From Ignavibacteriaceae bacterium (GTDB taxonomy: Bacteria; Bacteroidota; Ignavibacteria; Ignavibacteriales; Ignavibacteriaceae): 9,671 bases of DNA. Below the pieces are notes generated by a model. It was given only the letters and a program-made list of their open reading frames with translations, made no database searches and was not told where the DNA came from. The position numbers were made by a program, and so were the translations under genes. This document shows, one piece after another, positions 1 to 6,032 of the stretch. Positions within the stretch are counted from its first letter, which is position 1. The number at the start of each line of letters is the position of its first letter. The stretch is taken from assembly GCA_025455085.1 (NCBI GenBank), contig JALONF010000056.1, forward strand, positions 1 through 9,671. The letters run 5' to 3'.

Positions 1-612
1 GTTTATGGACAAAGCTTGAATTATTTTTTCCAGGAATGGATATACGGAGAAAACGAACCAACTTATACTGTCGGCTGGAATAAAACACAGTTAAGCGGTG
101 ATCTTTATGATGTTACTATAAACATAAATCAGAATGTGAATACAAATCCGTCTTACTTCACAATGCCTGTACAGATTAAGCTGAATACTTCAATGGGAGA
201 TACAATTGTTACATTATTTAATAATGCACAAACTCAAAATTTTCAATTTCAGGTAGTTGGAAATCCAACATCAATTGTATTTGATCCGGGCAACTGGATA
301 TTGAAAAACAATACTGTAATAACTGAAGTTGAAGATTTTAACCAACCATCGAACTACAGCCTTGAACAGAATTATCCAAATCCCTTTAATCCTTCTACAA
401 CAATTGAGTTCTCAATACCGAAAAGTGAAATCGTTTCATTAAAAGTATTCAACGTGCTTGGTAAAGAAGTTGCAACTTTAATAAATGGTCAGGTTGAAAC
501 AGGTAAGCATAAGATAGAATACGATGCAACTGGACTGAACAGTGGAGTGTATTTTTACAAAATTGAATCTGAAAATTACACTGAGACGAGAAAGATGATA
601 CTGCTAAAGTAA
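1..612 (+). CDS. Secreted M1-family aminopeptidase, C-terminal part, with T9SS type A sorting domain (5' end outside window)
   Basis: The frame is open from base 1, so the true start lies upstream; the TTG at 16 is not a credible start because the preceding codons (VYGQS) continue the same domain. The visible 203 residues fall in three parts. Residues 1-25 (LNYFFQEWIYGENEPTY) look like the end of the helical region after an M1 zinc-aminopeptidase catalytic core. Residues 26-100 form a beta-rich segment with the 'MPVQIKL' pattern that follows M1 domains in many Bacteroidota enzymes. Residues about 118-203 are a T9SS C-terminal sorting domain, with NYPNPFNPSTTIEFSIP, then VFNVLGKEVATL, SGVYFYKI and a basic end, RKMILLK. 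Known of the family: the tail directs export through the outer membrane by the Por/T9SS machinery and is cleaved. The zinc-binding HExxH motif is outside the window, so the peptidase assignment is less certain than the sorting domain. Confidence 0.85.
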   Translation, partial: VYGQSLNYFFQEWIYGENEPTYTVGWNKTQLSGDLYDVTININQNVNTNPSYFTMPVQIKLNTSMGDTIVTLFNNAQTQNFQFQVVGNPTSIVFDPGNWILKNNTVITEVEDFNQPSNYSLEQNYPNPFNPSTTIEFSIPKSEIVSLKVFNVLGKEVATLINGQVETGKHKIEYDATGLNSGVYFYKIESENYTETRKMILLK

Positions 613-619
613 TGATGTC

Positions 620-650
620 TTGACATCCAAAAGTTAATTCCTTAATTTTG
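620..650 (+). promoter_or_regulatory. Probable greA promoter, Bacteroidota type (TTG-N20-TAnnTTTG)
   Basis: TTGACA at 620-625 is followed by TAATTTTG at 643-650, an exact fit to the Bacteroidota -7 element TAnnTTTG. There are 20 bases between the TTG and the TA, within the 17-23 spacing described for Flavobacterium promoters. Transcription would start near 655-658, just after the aminopeptidase stop and about 55-60 bases before the greA ATG. It is the only exact TAnnTTTG match I noticed in the + strand gaps. Use of this consensus in the source organism is inferred. Confidence 0.55.
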
Positions 651-652
651 GT

Positions 653-693
653 TTGCCACTGTCTCAATAATCGGGACGGTGGCAATTTTTTTT
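653..693 (+). terminator. Rho-independent terminator downstream of the aminopeptidase gene, in the greA leader
   Basis: TTGCCACTGTCTC (653-665) pairs with GGGACGGTGGCAA (673-685) over 13 base pairs, two of them G-U, around a 7-base loop (AATAATC). Eight Ts follow directly at 686-693. This is a textbook intrinsic terminator for the gene ending at 612. It lies only 20 bases before the greA start and begins at or before the predicted greA transcription start, so it could also fold at the 5' end of greA mRNA. Confidence 0.88.
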
Positions 694-703
694 ATCAAAT
701 CAA

Positions 704-708
704 AAGGA
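704..708 (+). promoter_or_regulatory. Ribosome binding site of greA
   Basis: AAGGA at 704-708 sits 5 bases before the ATG at 714. It favours this start over the ATG at 708, which would have no spacer, and over the ATG at 648, which lies inside the promoter and upstream of the terminator. Confidence 0.7.
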
Positions 709-713
709 TGGAA

Positions 714-1190
714 ATGGCAGACGGAAACTTTGTTTATCTCACTAGGGAAAGAATTGTAGAGATAGAAAAAGAACTCAAAGAACTAAAAACTAATGGCAGG
801 AAAAATATGGCTGAAAAGATTGCGGAAGCCCGTTCACATGGTGATCTTTCAGAAAATGCCGAATACGATGCTGCAAAAGAAGAACAGGGTTTGTTTGAGC
901 TTAAGATAGCTAAAATGGAAGATATGCTCTCGCGTGCACGAGAAATTGATCCTTCACAATTCGAAGAAGGTAAAGTTCATATTCTGTCCAAAGTTAAAAT
1001 TAAAAATCTAAAGAACGGAAAAATGTTTGAGTACCTGCTTGTCTCACCCGAAGAAGCAGATTTCCAGGAAGGTAAAATTTCCATCACATCTCCGGTGGGA
1101 AAAGGTTTGCTTAATACCCAGGTGGGTAATAAAGTTAAAATTCAAGCTCCTGCCGGGTTACTTGAATATGAAATTATTGAAATCAGTTAG
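714..1190 (+). CDS. greA: Transcription elongation factor GreA
   Basis: GreA binds the secondary channel of RNA polymerase and stimulates cleavage of backtracked RNA, releasing stalled elongation complexes. From the ATG at 714 the protein has 158 residues, the same length as E. coli GreA. Residues 1-78 are the antiparallel coiled coil. Its tip carries GDLSENAEYDAAKEEQ (43-58), in which D44 and E47 correspond to the two acidic residues that hold the catalytic Mg2+ in E. coli (D41, E44). Residues about 80-158 are the FKBP-like polymerase-binding domain, with KISITSPVGKGLL (121-133) and the closing AGLLEYEIIEI. An ATG in frame at 648 would add 22 residues encoded across the terminator hairpin and is rejected. 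The gene seems to have its own promoter and is followed by a gap of about 105 bases. Confidence 0.96.
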   Translation: MADGNFVYLTRERIVEIEKELKELKTNGRKNMAEKIAEARSHGDLSENAEYDAAKEEQGLFELKIAKMEDMLSRAREIDPSQFEEGKVHILSKVKIKNLKNGKMFEYLLVSPEEADFQEGKISITSPVGKGLLNTQVGNKVKIQAPAGLLEYEIIEIS

Positions 1191-1247
1191 ATAAATTTTT
1201 TAAAACTGTGTCTTTAAAACAACTCATAATTTTTTTTAGTTTTAAAT

Positions 1248-1290
1248 AGCCCACGGCTTAAGTGGGATATCGTGATTCAAAATCATCCCA
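1248..1290 (+). repeat. Imperfect palindrome in the tilS leader with two mutually exclusive hairpins (possible REP-like remnant)
   Basis: AGCCCAC (1248-1254) and AAGTGGG (1260-1266) allow a CCCAC/GTGGG stem with a 7-base loop (1255-1261). The same GTGGG overlaps TGGGAT (1263-1268), which can instead pair with ATCCCA (1285-1290), ending 6 bases before the tilS ATG. No U-tract follows either hairpin, so a simple terminator is unlikely. The rest of the gap (1191-1247) is A/T runs in which I see no convincing promoter. Whether this is a regulator, a degenerate repetitive palindrome or chance cannot be told from one copy. Confidence 0.4.
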
Positions 1291-1296
1291 ATTTAA

Positions 1297-2673
1297 ATGA
1301 CAAAAACCATCGAACAAAAAGCCCTTAAATTTATTGATGAAAATAATCTTATCAATAAGGGTGATAAAATTCTTGTTGCATTGAGTGGTGGTGCTGATTC
1401 GGCTTTCCTGCTTTCCTTTCTGCTGAAATTCAAAAACAGATTTAAATTAGATTTAGCTGCATTTCATTTGAATCATAACCTCCGCAAAAAAACTGCGTTA
1501 GAGGATGAGCAATTTTGTTCTGACTTCTGTTCAAAAAATAAGATTAAATTCATTGGTGTTTCTAAAGATATAAAGGCTTATGCAAAGAAGTTTAAAGTTT
1601 CGATTGAAGAAGCCGGAAGAGAAATCCGTTACAATGAACTTGCTAAAGCAGCAAAGAAAATCGGATTCAATAAAATTGCAACAGCTCATAACGCGAATGA
1701 TAATATTGAAACAATTCTGTTGAATTTTATTAAAGGTGCTGGTTTAAAAGGACTATCTGGAATTCCGATTAGGAGAGACAACATCATCCGTCCAATACTT
1801 TGCCTCAACGCTGAAGAAATCAGGAAATATCTTAAAGCAAATAAAATTCCTTTCAGGGTTGACGAAAGTAATCTTGATTCAGACTATGAAAGAAACTTCC
1901 TCAGGAATGAAATTATTCCAAAGCTGAAGCAAAAATTAAATCCCCGGCTTGAAGAAAAGATCAGCAACACATCGAAGATTATTTCTGAAATTAATTCATT
2001 CATCGAAAAGCAGGTAGAACTGATTGCTCAGAAGGCTATTGAGTCTGATGGCAAGGTGCTTCGGATAAATTTAAAAACGATATTGCAGATTGATAAAAGT
2101 TTACTCGGCATTTTTCTGAAATCAGCAGTTGAGAATAATTTTGATTTTGAGCTGTACTCGGAAAATATTTTTGCTTTAGTTGGTCTGATGAAAGCACAAA
2201 GCGGAAGATCAGTTCATCTCAAGGAAGACATAATCGCATCCAAAGAAAGAGGCGAGTTGGTTATTGGAAAAAAAACTTTCACAAAAAGCATGAAGCCCAC
2301 TTACAAAATTAAAGTGGGTCAAAATGTAAGAATTGATGGGAAGTTAATTTCCATAATTAAAATCACTGGAAAAATGTTTAAGTTCACTCCGAACAAATCT
2401 ATTGAGTTTATTTCGGCCGATGGGCTAACTAATGATTTTGAAATCAGACGATGGAAGAATGGAGATAGATTTCACCCAATCGGAATGAAGGGCACAAAAA
2501 AGATTTCAGACTTTCTTATGGACGAAAAGATCTCTTCACTGAAAAAAAATGAACATCTTGTTCTAACAAATTCCGGTAAGATTATTTGGGTTATCGGACT
2601 TCGGATTGACGAAAGATTTAAAGTAAAGCCAGAAACTAAAAAGATTTTAAAACTATCTTTAACTGACAAATGA
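1297..2673 (+). CDS. tilS: tRNA(Ile)-lysidine synthase TilS
   Basis: TilS is a cytoplasmic ATP-dependent enzyme that joins lysine to C34 of the CAU anticodon of a minor tRNA-Ile. This changes its charging from Met to Ile and its reading from AUG to AUA, and it is essential in most bacteria. The protein has 458 residues (E. coli 432). The N-terminal PP-loop ATPase is clear: SGGADS at 30-35, HLNHNLR at 57-63, and TAHNANDNIET at 129-139 (the AHHxDDxxET-type motif in its AHNxND form), followed by GAGLKGLSGIP. NFLRNEIIPKL (200-210) is the usual link into the helical tRNA-binding region. Residues about 381-442 (RRWKNGDRFHPIGMKGTKKISDFL...) form the TilS C-terminal substrate-binding domain. No Shine-Dalgarno is visible before the ATG; the bases before it are A/T-rich. 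The stop overlaps the hpt start (ATGA). Confidence 0.96.
   Translation: MTKTIEQKALKFIDENNLINKGDKILVALSGGADSAFLLSFLLKFKNRFKLDLAAFHLNHNLRKKTALEDEQFCSDFCSKNKIKFIGVSKDIKAYAKKFKVSIEEAGREIRYNELAKAAKKIGFNKIATAHNANDNIETILLNFIKGAGLKGLSGIPIRRDNIIRPILCLNAEEIRKYLKANKIPFRVDESNLDSDYERNFLRNEIIPKLKQKLNPRLEEKISNTSKIISEINSFIEKQVELIAQKAIESDGKVLRINLKTILQIDKSLLGIFLKSAVENNFDFELYSENIFALVGLMKAQSGRSVHLKEDIIASKERGELVIGKKTFTKSMKPTYKIKVGQNVRIDGKLISIIKITGKMFKFTPNKSIEFISADGLTNDFEIRRWKNGDRFHPIGMKGTKKISDFLMDEKISSLKKNEHLVLTNSGKIIWVIGLRIDERFKVKPETKKILKLSLTDK
2294..2318 (+). repeat. Inverted repeat inside tilS sharing both arms with the tilS leader palindrome
   Basis: CCCACTT (2296-2302) and AAGTGGG (2312-2318) form a 7 base pair stem with a 9-base loop. 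The flanking words AGCCCAC and AAGTGGG are identical to the arms of the palindrome at 1248-1266 in the leader of the same gene. It encodes residues about 333-341, in what looks like a poorly conserved linker before the C-terminal domain. It may be chance; only two copies were noticed, by eye. Confidence 0.35.
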
Positions 2674-3218
2674 ATTCACCTGAGAGAGTAATAATCGGTA
2701 ATGATGAATTTGTCCCGCTTTTTACTGAAGAGCAAATTCAAACCAGAATCAGAGAACTCGCCGCTCAGATATCTTCGGAGTATAAATCTTCTGTACCGGT
2801 TTTCATTGGGGTATTGAATGGTTCATTTCTTTTCATGTCAGATCTGATTAGATATCTTACCATTGATTGTGAAGTGGATTTCTTTAAACTTTCAAGCTAC
2901 GGCGATGCAAAAATTTCTTCTGGCAATGTGAAATTGCTCAAAGAACTTAACTGCGAGGTGAACGATAGAGACATTATCATTGTTGAAGATATTGTTGATA
3001 CCGGACTTTCATTGAAATACATTGAGGAACTTTTTTCCGAGAAAAGCCCAAGTAGTATGAAGGTTGTATCGCTGCTGGTGAAGCCCGGAAGCCTTAAATA
3101 TGACGTTAAAATTGATTATATTGGTTTCAGTATTCCCGATAAATTTGTTATTGGCTATGGTCTGGATTTTGCTCAAAAATACAGGAATTTGAGGGGAATT
3201 TACGTTTTAAACACTTGA
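2670..3218 (+). CDS. hpt: Hypoxanthine phosphoribosyltransferase
   Basis: This cytoplasmic purine-salvage enzyme converts hypoxanthine (and usually guanine) plus PRPP to IMP (GMP) and pyrophosphate. The 182 residues match the type I phosphoribosyltransferase family along the full length. LNGS at 49-52 is the pyrophosphate-binding loop. SSYGDAKISSGNVK at 75-88 is the mobile catalytic loop. VEDIVDTGLS at 105-114 is the PRPP-binding motif with its paired acidic residues E106 and D107 and probable catalytic base D110. IPDKFVIGYGLDF at 155-167 carries the lysine (K158) that contacts the purine ring, as in human HPRT. The ATG shares four bases (ATGA) with the tilS stop, implying translational coupling. 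In Bacillus subtilis the same trio tilS-hpt-ftsH occurs, and TilS and HprT were reported there to act together on ftsH transcription. Confidence 0.95.
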   Translation: MNSPERVIIGNDEFVPLFTEEQIQTRIRELAAQISSEYKSSVPVFIGVLNGSFLFMSDLIRYLTIDCEVDFFKLSSYGDAKISSGNVKLLKELNCEVNDRDIIIVEDIVDTGLSLKYIEELFSEKSPSSMKVVSLLVKPGSLKYDVKIDYIGFSIPDKFVIGYGLDFAQKYRNLRGIYVLNT

Positions 3219-3262
3219 GATTACTCGTAAAAGTGGTCTTTATTATTCATGAGTAATATCTC
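3217..3262 (+). promoter_or_regulatory. Intercistronic hairpin between hpt and ftsH
   Basis: GAGATTACTC (3217-3226) pairs with GAGTAATATCTC (3251-3262) as two 5 base pair stems separated by a 2-base bulge (3256-3257), with a 24-base loop. It covers the hpt stop codon and the first in-frame ATG of the ftsH frame (3249). It is followed not by a T-run but by the AAAAAGGAG ribosome site at 3276-3284. It therefore looks like an RNA stability, processing or translation element rather than a terminator. The role is inferred. Confidence 0.45.
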
Positions 3263-3275
3263 ACGTGCTAAATTG

Positions 3276-3284
3276 AAAAAGGAG
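3276..3284 (+). promoter_or_regulatory. Ribosome binding site favouring the ftsH start at 3297
   Basis: AAAAAGGAG is a strong Shine-Dalgarno sequence, 12 bases before the ATG at 3297. That spacing is on the long side but workable. No such signal precedes the alternatives at 3249 (inside the hairpin) or 3324 (preceded by TTTTTTG). Confidence 0.55.
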
Positions 3285-3296
3285 AATAATTTTTTA

Positions 3297-5375
3297 ATGA
3301 ATTTAGATATAAGAAATTTTTTGATGGCTGATAATAACGACGAAAAAAAACCACATAAAAATCCAAAAGGATCTGGCCCCAACAAACCAGAAGATTTTGA
3401 TTGGTCGAAAGTTTTGCGGATGGTATTCGGTTGGGGTGCTGTGGTTGTTGCCGCAGTTATTGTTATGCAGGTTTTCAGAACCAGCCAGGAGACTTATATA
3501 GATATTCCTTTTGCTGAATACAGAAGGCTTCTAAATGAAACGGATAAAATAAAAGAAGCTACTATTACCAAGTCGGATATTAATGATTACTTCTTCCGTG
3601 CTGATTTAACTTCAGAGACTTCGGTGAATATTAATGGAACAGACACAAAGGTTAAAGCAATCTCGGTTTATATTCCGGAACCGATCGTAAGAGATGAGGA
3701 AGCACTTTGGAAAGAAAAAGGAATCACTTACTCATTCGATAAACAGTCAAGCGAGTGGCTAAATATTCTTCTCGGGTTTTTACCCTGGCTTTTAATAATT
3801 GCAGTCTGGATAATAATTATGAGACGAATGCAAGGTCAAGGCGGCGGTTCACGTGGAATATTTTCATTTGGAAAAAGTAAAGCGAAACTTATTAGTCAGT
3901 CAGGTCAGAGAGTTACATTCCGTGATGTTGCCGGTGCCGATGAAGCCAAGGTTGAACTTCAGGAAATAATTGAATTTTTAAAAGAGCCAACCAAGTTTCA
4001 AAAGCTTGGTGGAAAAATTCCTCGCGGTGTACTTTTACTCGGACCTCCCGGAACGGGTAAAACATTACTTGCTCGAGCAGTTGCCGGAGAAGCAGGCGTT
4101 CCGTTCTTCTCGATAAGTGGTGCGGACTTCGTGGAAATGTTTGTTGGAGTTGGTGCAAGTCGTGTGAGAGATCTTTTCGAGCAAGGAAAGAAGAATGCGC
4201 CTTGCATTATTTTTATCGATGAGATCGATGCTGTCGGAAGACATCGCGGCGCTGGTCTTGGTGGCGGTCATGATGAAAGAGAACAGACTCTTAATCAATT
4301 ACTCGTCGAGATGGATGGTTTCGAACAGAACAGCGGTGTGATAATAATTGCTGCAACCAACCGTCCGGATGTTCTCGATCCTGCTCTGATGAGGCCGGGA
4401 AGATTTGATCGCCAGGTTGTTGTTGACAGACCGGATGTAAAAGGAAGAGAAGGGATTCTGAAAGTTCATACAAGAAATATTCCTCTTGAAGAGAAAGTAA
4501 ATCTTGAAGTTCTTGCCAAAGGTACTCCTGGTTTAGCCGGTGCAGACCTTGCAAATCTCGTTAATGAAGCTGCTCTTCTCGCTGCAAGAAAGAATAAGAA
4601 AAAAGTTGAGATGTCCGACTTTGAAGAGGCTAAAGATAAAGTAATGATGGGAATGGAAAGAAAGAGTTTGATTATTTCTGAAGAGGAAAAGAAAACGACA
4701 TCTTACCATGAAATCGGTCACGTTCTCGTTGCCAGAATGATCCCCGAAGCTGATCCAGTTCACAAAGTAACTATTATTCCAAGAGGTCGTGCACTTGGTG
4801 TTACAAGTTATCTTCCTATTGACGAAAAACATACTTACTCAAAAGAATATCTTGAAGCCGTGATTACTTATGCTCTTGGGGGAAGAGCTGCGGAGAAAAT
4901 AGTTTTTAGCCATTACACAACCGGTGCCGGTAACGATATTGAAAAAGCTACAAACATTGCACGCAAGATGGTTTGTGAATGGGGAATGAGTGAGAAGCTT
5001 GGACCAATGAGTTATGGTGCAAAGGAAGAAGAAATTTTTCTTGGAAGAGAAATTCAGAAGCACAGAGATTACAGTGAAAAAACTGCAATCGAAATAGACG
5101 AAGAAATAAGGGGCATTATAAATAGTGCCATGAATCGTGCTGAGAAAATTTTAAGAGATAATATTGATTTGCTTCATAAACTTTCTATGGAGCTGCTTGA
5201 ACGTGAAATTCTGGATTCTGAGGAAATAGAAAGGATTATAAAGGGTGAAAAACTTCCTCCGGTGCCAGCAATTAATGGAACCGATAAGAAACAGGAAGAT
5301 ATTCCTGAACATGTTAAAGCAATGATGCAGCAGCGTAAGCAAAAGGATGCTCCAGTAAAAGATGACGCAAATTGA
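3297..5375 (+). CDS. ftsH: ATP-dependent zinc metalloprotease FtsH
   Basis: FtsH is a hexameric inner-membrane AAA+ protease that extracts and degrades damaged membrane proteins and selected regulators. Numbering is from the ATG at 3297 (692 residues). A Lys/Pro-rich cytoplasmic tail of about 38 residues precedes TM1 (39-59); a periplasmic domain follows, then TM2 (155-174). The AAA module has Walker A GPPGTGKT (249-256), pore motif FVG (282-284), Walker B IIFIDE (304-309), and a second region of homology ending RPGRFDR with arginine fingers R369 and R372. The protease domain has HEIGH (471-475) and GAGNDI with D547 as the third zinc ligand. HEIGH fits HExxH but replaces the nearly universal HEAGH alanine. 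The C-terminal tail is charged (KQEDIPEHVKAMMQQRKQKD). Starts at 3249 (708 residues) or 3324 (683) are possible; 3297 was chosen for its AAGGAG site. The gene overlaps the next one by 14 bases. Confidence 0.96.
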   Translation: MNLDIRNFLMADNNDEKKPHKNPKGSGPNKPEDFDWSKVLRMVFGWGAVVVAAVIVMQVFRTSQETYIDIPFAEYRRLLNETDKIKEATITKSDINDYFFRADLTSETSVNINGTDTKVKAISVYIPEPIVRDEEALWKEKGITYSFDKQSSEWLNILLGFLPWLLIIAVWIIIMRRMQGQGGGSRGIFSFGKSKAKLISQSGQRVTFRDVAGADEAKVELQEIIEFLKEPTKFQKLGGKIPRGVLLLGPPGTGKTLLARAVAGEAGVPFFSISGADFVEMFVGVGASRVRDLFEQGKKNAPCIIFIDEIDAVGRHRGAGLGGGHDEREQTLNQLLVEMDGFEQNSGVIIIAATNRPDVLDPALMRPGRFDRQVVVDRPDVKGREGILKVHTRNIPLEEKVNLEVLAKGTPGLAGADLANLVNEAALLAARKNKKKVEMSDFEEAKDKVMMGMERKSLIISEEEKKTTSYHEIGHVLVARMIPEADPVHKVTIIPRGRALGVTSYLPIDEKHTYSKEYLEAVITYALGGRAAEKIVFSHYTTGAGNDIEKATNIARKMVCEWGMSEKLGPMSYGAKEEEIFLGREIQKHRDYSEKTAIEIDEEIRGIINSAMNRAEKILRDNIDLLHKLSMELLEREILDSEEIERIIKGEKLPPVPAINGTDKKQEDIPEHVKAMMQQRKQKDAPVKDDAN

Positions 5376-6030
5376 TAATGGTACTATTAAGTACAAGGAT
5401 GAATTATTCCGTAAATTAATTCATCTTACCTCGCTCTCCATACCGATAATCTATTATTTTATTACTACTGAGGCCGCTGCACTTATTCTTGGAATACTTG
5501 CAGCAATAGCTCTTATTATTGATTTCGGCAGATATCTTCACCCGGAGACAGGAAAAATTTTTTATAAATTTTTCGGGGTTCTTCTGCGTGAACACGAACT
5601 TGACCACAAAAAGAAAAATCTTAACGGTGCCACTTACGTTTTAATATCAGCGCTAATCAGTGTCCTGATTTTTCCCAAAATAATTTTTATCTCCGCATTT
5701 TCCATTCTTATTATCAGCGATTCACTTGCAGCACTCATTGGCAGAAAATTCGGCAAGCATAAATTTCTTTCAAAAAGTCTGGAGGGAACTTTAACCTTTT
5801 TTGTTAGTGCATGTATTGTGATTTTATTTACACCCAAAGTTGGCGGATTTTTTGAAGAATATTTAATCGGATTTATTGCTGCATTCGTTGGTGCAATTGT
5901 AGAAAATATTTCTTTTAAGCTGGTTGATGATAATTTATCTATTCCGCTTTCTGTCGGGTTTGCTATGTGGGGTTTGTATCTGGCATTGCTGCCAAATCTG
6001 GAATTAACACTATCAATCGTACCGAGGTAG
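5362..6030 (+). CDS. Membrane CTP-dependent lipid kinase of the DGK1/SEC59/VTE5 family (diacylglycerol/polyprenol/phytol kinase-like)
   Basis: This is a polytopic membrane protein of 222 residues with roughly six to seven hydrophobic segments. The sequence shows the set of motifs common to yeast Dgk1, dolichol kinase Sec59 and plant phytol kinase: ELFRKLIH (14-21), NGATYVL (88-94), SDSLAALIGRKFGKHKF (119-135), KSLEGTLTFF (138-147), a glutamate in GAIVEN (181) and DDNLSIPL (189-196). Family members transfer phosphate, usually from CTP, to a lipid alcohol. The substrate here (diacylglycerol, undecaprenol, phytol or another isoprenoid alcohol) cannot be read from the sequence. Such proteins are sometimes mislabelled phosphatidate cytidylyltransferase. 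The ATG at 5362 overlaps the end of ftsH by 14 bases, and no other in-frame ATG occurs until residue 202, so the two genes are probably translated in a coupled way. Confidence 0.85.
   Translation: MTQIDNGTIKYKDELFRKLIHLTSLSIPIIYYFITTEAAALILGILAAIALIIDFGRYLHPETGKIFYKFFGVLLREHELDHKKKNLNGATYVLISALISVLIFPKIIFISAFSILIISDSLAALIGRKFGKHKFLSKSLEGTLTFFVSACIVILFTPKVGGFFEEYLIGFIAAFVGAIVENISFKLVDDNLSIPLSVGFAMWGLYLALLPNLELTLSIVPR
6024..6027 (+). promoter_or_regulatory. Ribosome binding site deciding the start of the DUF4837 lipoprotein gene
   Basis: GAGG lies 5 bases before the ATG at 6033 and within the last codons of the upstream gene. It supports 6033 over the in-frame ATG at 5967, which would place 22 residues ahead of an intact lipoprotein signal peptide. 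Confidence 0.6.
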
Positions 6031-6032
6031 TT

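Noticed and set aside
449..685. 78-residue reverse frame across the aminopeptidase end and terminator
   Set aside because: It is antisense to the T9SS domain and runs through the terminator stem, with no recognisable family.
648..713. In-frame ATG at 648 (and 708) as the greA start
   Set aside because: The added codons run through the terminator hairpin and T-tract. From 714 the protein matches the standard 158-residue GreA length and has a well-placed AAGGA; the ATG at 708 directly abuts the purine run with no spacer.
1197..1218. TTTTAAA/TTTAAAA inverted repeat after greA as a terminator
   Set aside because: It is made only of A-T pairs in an A/T-rich gap, so it is thermodynamically weak and expected by chance.
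3215..3246. TTGAGA ... TATTAT as a sigma70 promoter for ftsH
   Set aside because: The spacing is 20 bases, too long for that type, and there is no TAnnTTTG alternative. The hairpin accounts for this sequence better.
3913..5396. Several reverse-strand frames of 69-99 residues opposite ftsH
   Set aside because: They mirror the highly conserved AAA and protease coding sequence and have no independent features.
5967..6032. In-frame ATG at 5967 as the start of the DUF4837 gene
   Set aside because: It would put 22 residues before a complete lipoprotein signal peptide and overlap the kinase gene by 64 bases. The ATG at 6033 has a GAGG site and starts directly at the signal peptide.
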